Below are positions 1-7,316 of a stretch of 35,640 bases of DNA, piece by piece. Position 1 is the stretch's first letter. Each line of letters starts with the position of its first letter. The notes under the pieces were generated by a model. It saw only the letters and a list, made by a program, of their open reading frames with translations, had not been told where the DNA came from and did no database searches. Source of the DNA: CAYVBN01 sp964538565 (GTDB lineage Bacteria; Pseudomonadota; Alphaproteobacteria; Rhizobiales; Xanthobacteraceae); the NCBI GenBank assembly GCA_964538565.1, contig CAZIGW010000117.1:1-35640 (forward strand), read 5' to 3'. Made by a program: the position numbers and the translations under genes.

Positions 1-435
1 GATCATTGGAAGAAGCAATGCATTCCGCAGCATACCGTTCTCCTGTGCGCAAGCCATTTTGCGCGTTCGAAGTTTCAGTGCGTGAGTGTGAGAGCTTCCG
101 TGCGAGATGCCGAGCCGACGATAGCTAGTTCCAATTGGAGCATCAGCTCGGGAGCGGAGCTGGCGTAGCCCGCCGCCAGAACGAACCCGTCGGCTCAGGT
201 TCTATTCCCGAGTTCCGGAGAGACGCTGCGACCGTCGCCGGCGCGGCGCTCGACCTCCCGTCAAGTCGCGCGGAAGGCGCGCGACGGCAGGACGCGTGCC
301 CGGTCGGGAGAACGGCGGCCGTGAACGCGAACGAAGCGCGCGCCTTGCGAACCCCGGGGGTATTTTCGTAGCGCGGGTGCCCGGTCCTGTGCAAAATGCC
401 GCTCCGACAGGGTTGGCAGGGGACGGGTCTACGGC
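1..435. other. Left-edge stretch without a recognisable gene
   Basis: No frame here gives a protein I recognise. The first 130 bases look less GC-rich than the rest, as intergenic DNA often does. A perfect 10-bp palindrome, TCCAATTGGA, lies at 130-139, and a weak 6-bp inverted repeat (CTGGCG/CGCCAG) at 160-179. An upstream gene could end to the left of the window. A promoter for the deacetylase gene probably lies here, but I cannot point to convincing -35/-10 boxes. Confidence 0.5.
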
Positions 436-1359
436 GTGATCGCGCGTGGCATCATGTTTCACCATTTCTGCGATTCGATTCATCCGCGCGGGCAGGGGGC
501 GATATCGGCGGACGACCTCGCGCGCATGATCCGCTTTCTCGGCCGCGAGCGCATTCTCGATGCGCCGCAATGGATGGAGCGGGCGCTCGACGGACGTCTC
601 GGCGATGACGATGTGTGCCTGACCTTCGATGACGCGTTGCGCTGCCAGTACGACATCGCCGCGCCGGTCCTGGCCGATTTCGGCATCAGTGGATTCTGGT
701 TCGTGTACTCGTCGGTCTTTCAGGGCGGGATCGAGCCGCTCGAGGTCTACCGCTACTTTCGCACAGTGGCCTTCGCGGACATCGACGCATTCTACGAGGC
801 GTTCTTCCGGCGGGCTGCCGACGTGCTGTGCGAAGACGAGCGCGCCGCGATTTCGAAGTTCGATCCGGAGCGCTACCTGCCGGACGATCCGTTCTACACG
901 CGCAACGACCGGATTTTCCGGTATCTGCGCGACGACGTGCTGGGGCCGGTGCGCTATCGCTCCGTCATGAACGCGATGATCGCCGACGAAGGGTTCGACA
1001 TCGAGGCGATCAAGGACCGACTGTGGATGACCGATGATCACCTGCGCGCGCTCGATTCGGCCGGGCACGTGGTCGGGTTGCACAGCTTCCGTCATCCGAC
1101 GCGGCTTGCGGCCCTGCCGGCAGACCGGCAACGCGACGAGTATCGGCGAAACCGCGACCACATCATGTGCGTGCTGGGTCGGGAGCCGGTGGCGATGTCT
1201 CATCCCTGCAACTCATATACGGCGGAGACGCTCGACATCCTTCAGGATCTCGGCATCCGCATCGGTTTTCGCGCCTACGTGGACGCGGTCGGGGGCCGCT
1301 CGCCGCTTGAATTCCCACGGGAGGACCATGCGCTCGTCATGGCACGCATGAACGCATGA
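436..1359 (+). CDS. Polysaccharide deacetylase-like protein (NodB homology, CE4)
   Basis: A 307-residue protein with hallmarks of the carbohydrate esterase 4 / NodB fold. The TFDD motif has D65 and D66, and a metal-binding HxxxH pair (H216, H220) follows. SHPCN further on resembles the third NodB motif. Family members remove N- or O-acetyl groups from sugars. About 150 residues separate TFDD from HxxxH, much more than in a minimal NodB domain, so the substrate site is probably elaborated. No signal peptide is visible, which suggests a cytoplasmic substrate such as a nucleotide- or lipid-linked sugar. The GTG start at 436 has an AGGGGA at 417-422, slightly distant; ATG at 454 is the alternative. 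The stop overlaps the next start (ATGA), so the two genes are probably translationally coupled. The exact substrate is unknown. Confidence 0.8.
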   Translation: MIARGIMFHHFCDSIHPRGQGAISADDLARMIRFLGRERILDAPQWMERALDGRLGDDDVCLTFDDALRCQYDIAAPVLADFGISGFWFVYSSVFQGGIEPLEVYRYFRTVAFADIDAFYEAFFRRAADVLCEDERAAISKFDPERYLPDDPFYTRNDRIFRYLRDDVLGPVRYRSVMNAMIADEGFDIEAIKDRLWMTDDHLRALDSAGHVVGLHSFRHPTRLAALPADRQRDEYRRNRDHIMCVLGREPVAMSHPCNSYTAETLDILQDLGIRIGFRAYVDAVGGRSPLEFPREDHALVMARMNA

Positions 1360-2150
1360 GAATCGCGGTCTTCACCAGCAATCAGCCGCGCCACCTGGCC
1401 CTGATCGAAGCGCTGGCCGCGGTCGCCGACACGGTCCTTGCCGTGCAGGAGTGCACGACGGTGTTTCCCGGCGAGGTCGAGGATTCCTACCGGGCCTCGC
1501 CGGTCATGCGGACCTATTTTTCCAGGGTCATCGCCGCCGAGCGGCGGATTTTCGGGCAGGTGCGTTTCCTGCCGGCGAACGTCCGGCAACTCGCGCTCAA
1601 GGCGGGCGACCTCCCGCGGCTCGAGACCGAAGTGCTGGCCGAGGCTCTGGCGGCGGATCTGTTCGTCGTGTTCGGGGCGAGCTGGATCAGGCCGCCGTTG
1701 GTCGATCTCCTCATCGAGCGCCGCGCCGTCAACATTCATATGGGCGTATCGCCCTATTACCGCGGCAGCTCGTGCAATTTTTGGGCGCTCTACGACGGGA
1801 ACGCCGATCTGGTCGGCGCGACCATTCATCGCCTCTCCAAAGGTCTCGACTCCGGCGAGATGCTGTTTCACGCGCTGCCGCGCCGCCGTGCCGTCGATCC
1901 GTTCGACCTCGGGATGGAGGCGGTACGCGCCGCCCACCTGGGCCTGGCCGAGGAAATTCGCCGCGGCCGCCTGCTGCGGCTCGAGTCCGTGCGCCAGGAC
2001 CGCGCTCGCGAGATCCGCTACACCCGGAATTCCGAATTCACCGATGAAGTCGCCGGGCGCTATCTCGACCGCGGACTGACGGCCGTCGATGTGGAGCGCA
2101 TGTTCGCGCACGCGCCGGCGCGGGACTTCGTTGCGCCGTTCTACGCCTGA
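1356..2150 (+). CDS. Formyltransferase family protein (Fmt-like, probable sugar N-formyltransferase)
   Basis: A 264-residue protein with the formyltransferase catalytic arrangement: N126-x-H128 in the NIHMG segment and D165 in GLDSGEM. This matches the Asn-His-Asp triad of methionyl-tRNA formyltransferase in order and nearly in spacing. The family moves a formyl group from 10-formyl-tetrahydrofolate to an amine. It is shorter than a full Fmt (about 310 residues) and its C-terminus does not look like the tRNA-binding domain. Together with the overlapping deacetylase, this favours an amino-sugar formyltransferase of the ArnA/WbkC kind over initiator-tRNA formylation. The start at 1356 overlaps the upstream stop by four bases. 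The substrate is inferred from context only. Confidence 0.82.
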   Translation: MRIAVFTSNQPRHLALIEALAAVADTVLAVQECTTVFPGEVEDSYRASPVMRTYFSRVIAAERRIFGQVRFLPANVRQLALKAGDLPRLETEVLAEALAADLFVVFGASWIRPPLVDLLIERRAVNIHMGVSPYYRGSSCNFWALYDGNADLVGATIHRLSKGLDSGEMLFHALPRRRAVDPFDLGMEAVRAAHLGLAEEIRRGRLLRLESVRQDRAREIRYTRNSEFTDEVAGRYLDRGLTAVDVERMFAHAPARDFVAPFYA

Positions 2151-2268
2151 GGCGAGGCCCGGCCGCGAATATCGGTTGAAAGCGGCGGCGCGGAGCGGCT
2201 TACTGTCAGGAAAACAATCGGCGGGCGGCTCCGGCGCACCGGCCGATGCGTCCCTGGGAGGGCGGTCC

Positions 2269-3102
2269 ATGAGCGCAGGGCCCTCGGCCGCTATGCGCGC
2301 GCCTGGGAGCGACGGCCCGATGATCGAGGCCGCCGCCGTCACGAAGACGTTCGTGACGGTGCGGCGCGAGCACGTCACGGCGCTGAGCGACATTTCCCTC
2401 GCGGTCCGCGAGCGCGAATTCGTCACCATCGTGGGCCCGAGCGGCTGCGGCAAGACCACGCTGCTCAAGATCCTGGCCGGCCTCGTTCCGACCAGCGGCG
2501 GGACGATTCGCGTCGCCGGAACGCCGGTCGCCGCGCCGCGCGCCGACATCGGCATCGTGTTCCAGAACGCGGTCCTGCTGCCCTGGCGCACGATCCTGGA
2601 AAACGTGCTGCTGCCGGCCGAGGTTCAGGGCCTGCCGCGCTCGACCGCACTTGCCCGCGCGCGCGATCTCCTCGCCATGGTGGGGCTCGCCGACTTCGCC
2701 GACAAATATCCAATGGAGCTCTCCGGCGGCATGCAGCAGCGCGCCGCCATCAGCCGCGCGCTGCTCCCCGATCCGCGTATTCTGCTCATGGACGAGCCGT
2801 TCGGGGCACTCGACGCCATGACGCGCGAGCAGATGAACCTCGACCTGCAGCGCATCTGGCGCGAGAGCGGGAAAACCATCGTGCTCATCACCCACAGCAT
2901 TCCGGAGGCCGTGTTTCTCGGCGACCGCGTCGTGGTGCTCACGCCGCGGCCCGGGCGCATCGCTCGCGTGGTCGAGGTCGACATGCCGCGGCCGCGCTCC
3001 ATCGAGATCATGAGCGAGCCGCTGTTCGGGCGCCTCACCGGCGAGATCCGGCGGCTGCTCTACGGGCGCCCGGCATCCGGCAACGGCGGAGGCCTCTCAT
3101 GA
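2269..3102 (+). CDS. ABC transporter ATP-binding protein (nitrate/sulfonate/taurine type)
   Basis: A 277-residue ATPase of the SsuB/TauB/NrtD class. It has Walker A GPSGCGKTT at about 56-64, a Q-loop in VFQN, signature LSGGMQQR starting at about 151, Walker B LLMDEP with D175/E176, and the switch His in THS. It would drive import from the cytoplasmic face of the permease encoded next. The ATG at 2269 was chosen because a purine-rich GGGAGGGCGG lies just upstream. The frame stays open further upstream, but that part does not look like protein of this family. The stop overlaps the permease start (ATGA). Family and role are clear; the solute is not. Confidence 0.93.
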   Translation: MSAGPSAAMRAPGSDGPMIEAAAVTKTFVTVRREHVTALSDISLAVREREFVTIVGPSGCGKTTLLKILAGLVPTSGGTIRVAGTPVAAPRADIGIVFQNAVLLPWRTILENVLLPAEVQGLPRSTALARARDLLAMVGLADFADKYPMELSGGMQQRAAISRALLPDPRILLMDEPFGALDAMTREQMNLDLQRIWRESGKTIVLITHSIPEAVFLGDRVVVLTPRPGRIARVVEVDMPRPRSIEIMSEPLFGRLTGEIRRLLYGRPASGNGGGLS

Positions 3103-3968
3103 GCGGGCTGGACGAACGCATCGCCCTCCCGCAGCCGGATCGAGGGGCCGGGGAGGTGCGCCGGCTCGAGGTCCTGCTGCGCACGCGTCCCGAATTGGTG
3201 CTGGCGCCGATCCTGCTCGTCGTCATCCTGGCGGCCTGGGAGTTCGCCGTTCCGTGGCTTTCGGTGCCGAACTACGTGCTGCCGACGCCGAGCGCGATCG
3301 GCATGGCGCTGTGGAACGGGCTCGACGCGGCGCTTCTCGACCGCGGCGGCTATTGGCTGCATACCGGCGTGACGGTCGCCGAGGTGCTGCTCGGGTTCTT
3401 CATCGGCAGCTCGGTCGGGCTCGTGCTCGGCACCATCATCTCGCAGTTCCGCATTCTCGAAGCGACCTTGCGCATCTACCTGGTGGCGATCCAGAGCCTG
3501 CCGAAGGTGGCGCTGGCGCCGATCATCGTGCTCTGGTTCGGCTTCGGGCTCACCTCCAAGGTGGTCATCATCTGCCTGCTGACGTTCTTCCCGCTGCTGG
3601 TGACCAGCATGGCGGGATTCAAGGCGGTCGACGCCGAGCGGCTGGAACTGATGCGGGCGCTCGGCGCCAACCCGTGGCAGGTGTTCTGGAAGGTGCGCTT
3701 CCCGAGCGCGCTGCCCTACATTTTCGCCGGTCTCGACATGGCGGCGGTGTTCGCGGTCGTCGGCGCCGTCGTCGGGGAATTCGTCGGTGCGCAGCGCGGG
3801 CTCGGCGTGCTCATCCTCTCCATGAACGCCCAGATGGACACGGCCGGTACGTTCTCGGTGTTCATCATTCTCTCGGCCGTGGGCGTGCTGATGCACTGGA
3901 CGCTGCGGCGGATCGAGCGGCGCATTCTGTTCTGGTCGGGCGACGGGGTGCGCGCGATCGGCAGCTGA
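3099..3968 (+). CDS. ABC transporter permease (SsuC/TauC type)
   Basis: A 289-residue inner-membrane protein with about six hydrophobic segments. Its cytoplasmic coupling loop reads LMRALGANPWQVFWKVRFP, the EAA motif of binding-protein-dependent permeases that docks on the ATPase. The nearest families are the sulfonate, taurine and nitrate permeases. The first 25 or so residues are polar and charged, and the first membrane segment follows at about residues 35-50. The start overlaps the ATPase stop by four bases, so the two are translationally coupled. It would form the channel for the solute captured by the binding protein at 5231-6316. Confidence 0.92.
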   Translation: MSGLDERIALPQPDRGAGEVRRLEVLLRTRPELVLAPILLVVILAAWEFAVPWLSVPNYVLPTPSAIGMALWNGLDAALLDRGGYWLHTGVTVAEVLLGFFIGSSVGLVLGTIISQFRILEATLRIYLVAIQSLPKVALAPIIVLWFGFGLTSKVVIICLLTFFPLLVTSMAGFKAVDAERLELMRALGANPWQVFWKVRFPSALPYIFAGLDMAAVFAVVGAVVGEFVGAQRGLGVLILSMNAQMDTAGTFSVFIILSAVGVLMHWTLRRIERRILFWSGDGVRAIGS

Positions 3969-4003
3969 AGGAATTGCCCTCATGACTAGCCGGAGAAAAT
4001 CCC

Positions 4004-5194
4004 GTGGCTGATCGCACCGACGACCCCGCATTTCTCTATTTTCCCACCGACTATCGCTGGTCGATGGGGCTGCTCATCTGCCTGTCGGCGGCGCCGTGGA
4101 CCGGCGTGGAGATCGACGAGGTGAACCGGGTGGGGCGCGCGCTGCGCGGCCGCGTCGGCGACGATGATGCCTGGTTTGCGGAATGGACCCGGATGGGCGA
4201 CGCCGTCGAGGCGCGCGGACGCGAGGCCGAGCGCGCCGGCCATCGGCTCACCGCCGCGTCGTGCTTCATGCGCGCCACGCGTTACTACCAGACGGGCGAG
4301 CGCTTCCTGCAGCCGAAGACGCAGCGCGGAATGGATGTCTACGCGAAGTCGGTGAGGGCCTTCCGCGACGCCGCCGCCCTCCTCCGCCGGCCGCGCATCG
4401 AGCCGGTCGAAATCCCGTACGAAGGCGTGAGCCTGCCGGGACTGCTGGTACATCCCGATCCTGAGGCGACGGGCGGGCGGCCGGCGCCCGCCATGGTGTT
4501 CTTCGACGGGTTCGACGTCACCAAGGAGCTGCAGTACGGCTATGGGGTGCCCAATCTCGCCGCGCGCGGCATCGGCTGCCTGATCGTCGACGGCCCGGGC
4601 AACGGCGAGAGCATACGCTTCCGCAAGCTGCCGCTGATCGCGGAGACCGAGCGCTACGCCACGCCCGTCTACGAATATCTCGCCGGGCGGCGCGAGTTCG
4701 ATCCGCGACGCATCGGCGTCATGGCGCTGAGCCTCGGCGGCTACTACGCGCCGCGCGCCGCCTCGCTCGAGCCGCGCTTTGCCTGCTGCATCGCCTGGGG
4801 GGCGCAGTGGGACTATCACGAGATCTGGGCGCGCCGGCTCGAGCTGCTCGATTCCGGCAAGGTGCTCTCGCTCTCCGTCCCGCCCGAGCATCTGCAATGG
4901 GTGCTCGGCGTCTCCAACCGCGCCGCGGCGCTCAAGAAGCTCGAAGGCTTCCGCCTCGACGGCATCGTGCAGAAGATGCGATGTCCGTTCCTGCTGCTGC
5001 ACGGGGCGGGCGACGAGCAGATCCCGCTGGCGCTCGCGCAGAAGTGCTTCGACGCGGTGGGCTCGAAACAGAAGACCTTCAAGATATTCACCAGGGAGGA
5101 GGGCGGCTTTCACCATTGCCAGGTGGACAACATCACGCTCGGCGTCCACGCCATGTGGGACTGGGCCGAGGACGTGTTGAAGCCGGGTACGTGA
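4004..5194 (+). CDS. Alpha/beta hydrolase (pseudooxynicotine hydrolase / FrsA-like)
   Basis: A 396-residue serine hydrolase with an N-terminal helical region of about 140 residues followed by an alpha/beta hydrolase core. The nucleophile is S243 in ALSLGG. Likely triad partners are D337 in GAGDEQIP and H370 or H371 in FHHCQ. This layout resembles 2,6-dihydropseudooxynicotine hydrolase and the DUF1100/FrsA group, which cleave C-C or ester bonds of small organics. No signal peptide is seen, so it should act in the cytoplasm. The GTG start at 4004 has a GGAGAAAA just upstream. It lies between the permease and binding-protein genes of one importer, so the imported solute is its probable substrate; that is inference. 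Confidence 0.83.
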   Translation: MADRTDDPAFLYFPTDYRWSMGLLICLSAAPWTGVEIDEVNRVGRALRGRVGDDDAWFAEWTRMGDAVEARGREAERAGHRLTAASCFMRATRYYQTGERFLQPKTQRGMDVYAKSVRAFRDAAALLRRPRIEPVEIPYEGVSLPGLLVHPDPEATGGRPAPAMVFFDGFDVTKELQYGYGVPNLAARGIGCLIVDGPGNGESIRFRKLPLIAETERYATPVYEYLAGRREFDPRRIGVMALSLGGYYAPRAASLEPRFACCIAWGAQWDYHEIWARRLELLDSGKVLSLSVPPEHLQWVLGVSNRAAALKKLEGFRLDGIVQKMRCPFLLLHGAGDEQIPLALAQKCFDAVGSKQKTFKIFTREEGGFHHCQVDNITLGVHAMWDWAEDVLKPGT

Positions 5195-5230
5195 AGATTT
5201 CGTCTGACAACAAGCACTTGGGAGGAAACG

Positions 5231-6316
5231 ATGATCACACGCCGTCAGTTTTCCGGGTTGCTGGGCTCGGTCGCGGTCGGCCTTGCGGCCCCCCGCCTCG
5301 CGCGGGGAGCCATGTTGCCGACAGTGCGGCTCGGCAACGCCGCCGGCATCATCGACCCGCAGCTCATCTTCCTCACCTTGGGCCAGCATCCGCGCCTGAA
5401 GTTCTACGAGCAGGAAGGCTGCCTGCTCGAAATCCTCAACATGTCGGGCGTCGGCCAGACCCTGCAGGCGATCGCGACCGGCAAGGTGGAAACCTCGGCG
5501 GTGTCGCCGACGGCGTTCCTCAACGTCTACGCCAAGAACCCGGACATCGACATCAGCTATCCGTACATCTGGCTGCGCCAGCCGCATTGGTCCGTGGCCG
5601 TGAAGCCGGACAGCCCGGTCAAGTCGCTCTCCGAGCTCAAGGGCAAGACCGTCGGCATCCGCAACCAGGGCGACACCGGCTACTTTGGCGCCCGCGCGAT
5701 GTTCCGCGAGCTCGGCATCGATCCGGAAAAGGACGTCGAATGGGTCGCGGTGGGTGAGGGCGGCCCGGCCGGCGAAGCCGTCTACCGCGGCCGCGTCGAC
5801 GCCATGGCGTTCTGGGATGGCAGCTTCGCGCGTATCGAGATCGCCGGTTTCCCGCTGCGCCAGCTCCCGAACACGCCGGGCATGCAGAAGCTGTTCGGCA
5901 ACGGCTATGCGGTGCGCCGCTCGGCGCTCACAACCGACCGCGACCTCTACGTGCGCTTCTTCCGCGCCATGGCGAAGTCGACCGTGTTCTCCTACGCCAA
6001 CGTCGATTTGGCCATCCGGCTGCACTGGCAGATCTATCCGGAGTCGAAGCCCAAGGGCAAAACCGACGAGGAGGCGATGCGGGAGGCCCGCAAGGTCGTC
6101 GATTCGCGCAAGGACAAATGGTTCGCGGCACCCTGGCAGGCTGACAAGCGCATGGGCGCGCAGACGCTCGAGGAATGGCAGGCGCAGGTGGCGTTCGCCG
6201 GCCTCGAGGGCAAGGTGAAGGATGTCAGCCGCGTGTTCACCAACGATCTTCTCGACGACATCAACAAGTTCGACCGCGCGGCGATCGAGCAGCAGGCGCG
6301 CTCCATGAGCCTTTAA
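5231..6316 (+). CDS. ABC transporter substrate-binding protein (NMT1/THI5-like, SsuA family)
   Basis: A 361-residue periplasmic binding protein. The N-terminus has a twin-arginine-like signal (RRQFSGLLG, then a short hydrophobic stretch ending near ARG-A at about 27), so Tat export is likely. The body has the SsuA/NMT1 pattern, including the LKGKTVGIRNQGDTG segment that lines the ligand cleft in this fold. An excellent GGGAGGAAACG precedes the ATG. It completes the importer with the ATPase at 2269 and the permease at 3099. The ligand cannot be read from sequence; sulfonates, nitrate, pyrimidines and aromatic acids are all carried by relatives. Confidence 0.88.
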   Translation: MITRRQFSGLLGSVAVGLAAPRLARGAMLPTVRLGNAAGIIDPQLIFLTLGQHPRLKFYEQEGCLLEILNMSGVGQTLQAIATGKVETSAVSPTAFLNVYAKNPDIDISYPYIWLRQPHWSVAVKPDSPVKSLSELKGKTVGIRNQGDTGYFGARAMFRELGIDPEKDVEWVAVGEGGPAGEAVYRGRVDAMAFWDGSFARIEIAGFPLRQLPNTPGMQKLFGNGYAVRRSALTTDRDLYVRFFRAMAKSTVFSYANVDLAIRLHWQIYPESKPKGKTDEEAMREARKVVDSRKDKWFAAPWQADKRMGAQTLEEWQAQVAFAGLEGKVKDVSRVFTNDLLDDINKFDRAAIEQQARSMSL

Positions 6317-6322
6317 GGCTCG

Positions 6323-6402
6323 GCCCCGCAACGGCTTGAAACGGGGCTGCTCGGTCGAAGTCCCATTCATGCCGGACGCCGGGCGCGGGTGAACCGCCCG
6401 GC
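6323..6402. terminator. Two hairpins after the importer operon
   Basis: GCCCCG (6323-6328) pairs with CGGGGC (6342-6347). A perfect 8-bp repeat, GCCGGGCG (6378-6385) and CGCCCGGC (6395-6402), follows with a 9-nt loop. Both lie directly behind the binding-protein stop and could end or protect the transcript. Neither is followed by a T-run, so a classical intrinsic terminator is not proven. Confidence 0.4.
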
Positions 6403-6581
6403 AGTCGCCGCGGACGCGCAAAATCGATTTGAACTTGCATCGTGTGGCGCAGGGACTGCGCGCCGAACGCGCGGCCGGGCTGAAATCTGCGTCCGAATGA
6501 CGCGGGTTCGTGATGGCGGATCGCCCGGAACGAGTCACCGGCGGCGGTGCTTAGTGTCACGCTGGCTGGTGAGCACATGGA

Positions 6582-7310
6582 ATGCGCATTCATCGACGGG
6601 ACCTATTGGCGAGCACGGCGGTTCTGCTTCTCAGCGTCTCTTTCTCCAAAGCCGGAATCGTCTCGGGTCAATTGCCTTGGCGGCCCTACGCCGGCGATCC
6701 GCCCGTTCCGGTGAAACCGGGACCATGGCTGTTCTTCACGGGCGCGGAGGGACGCACGGTCGAGGCTCTTGCGGACCGCATCATCCCGCCCGATTCCGAA
6801 ACGCCCGGCGGCAAGGATGCCGGGTGCGCGGTGTTCCTCGACCGTCAGCTCGCCGGGCCCTACGGGCGCAACGAGGGACACTACAACAGGCCGCCGTTCC
6901 ACACGGGAAGCAAACAACAAGGCCCGCAGTCGCAGGCCGGTCCGGCGCAGGAATATCGCCAGGCGATCGCCGCGCTCGACCAGTACTGCCGCGACAAATA
7001 CCAGGGCAAGGACTTCGCCGGTCTCTCCGATGATCAGCAGGACACGGTGCTGGGCGGATTGGAGAAGGGCGAGGTGCAGCTCAGCAGTGTCGACGGTCAG
7101 CTCTTCTTCGAGCATTTGGTGAAGGACATCAAGGCCGGCTTCTTCGCCGATCCGATCTATGGCGGCAATCGCGACATGGTCGGGTGGAGGATGATCGGGT
7201 TCCCGGGCACCCGGTACAACTATCTCGACTGGATCGACCGCCACAACGAACGCTTTCCGCTGCCGCCCGTCAGCATGACGGGCCGGGCCGAGTGGACGCC
7301 GAAGAGTTGA
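6582..7310 (+). CDS. Gluconate 2-dehydrogenase subunit 3 family protein
   Basis: A 242-residue small subunit of a membrane-bound gluconate/polyol dehydrogenase. The N-terminus carries a Tat-like signal (HRRDLLAS followed by a hydrophobic stretch to about residue 30). The body has the family's opening pattern, FFTGAEGRTVEALADRIIPP, and a C-terminal region ending in YNYLDW. In known enzymes this subunit helps fold and Tat-export the flavoprotein, which lacks its own signal. It lies six bases before the flavoprotein gene and heads the cluster. The ribosome site before ATG 6582 is weak. Family assignment is firm; the physiological substrate could be gluconate, 2-ketogluconate, sorbitol or another polyol. 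Confidence 0.85.
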   Translation: MRIHRRDLLASTAVLLLSVSFSKAGIVSGQLPWRPYAGDPPVPVKPGPWLFFTGAEGRTVEALADRIIPPDSETPGGKDAGCAVFLDRQLAGPYGRNEGHYNRPPFHTGSKQQGPQSQAGPAQEYRQAIAALDQYCRDKYQGKDFAGLSDDQQDTVLGGLEKGEVQLSSVDGQLFFEHLVKDIKAGFFADPIYGGNRDMVGWRMIGFPGTRYNYLDWIDRHNERFPLPPVSMTGRAEWTPKS

Positions 7311-7316
7311 GCGGCC

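Noticed and set aside
130..139. TCCAATTGGA palindrome as an operator
   Set aside because: A single 10-bp palindrome without a partner copy, promoter or regulator gene nearby is not enough evidence.
1356..2150. Housekeeping methionyl-tRNA formyltransferase (fmt)
   Set aside because: It is too short, has no recognisable tRNA-binding C-terminal domain and no def gene beside it. It overlaps a sugar deacetylase gene instead.
3986..6538. An 850-codon minus-strand frame
   Set aside because: It is antisense to the hydrolase and substrate-binding protein genes, both of which have clear families and ribosome sites.
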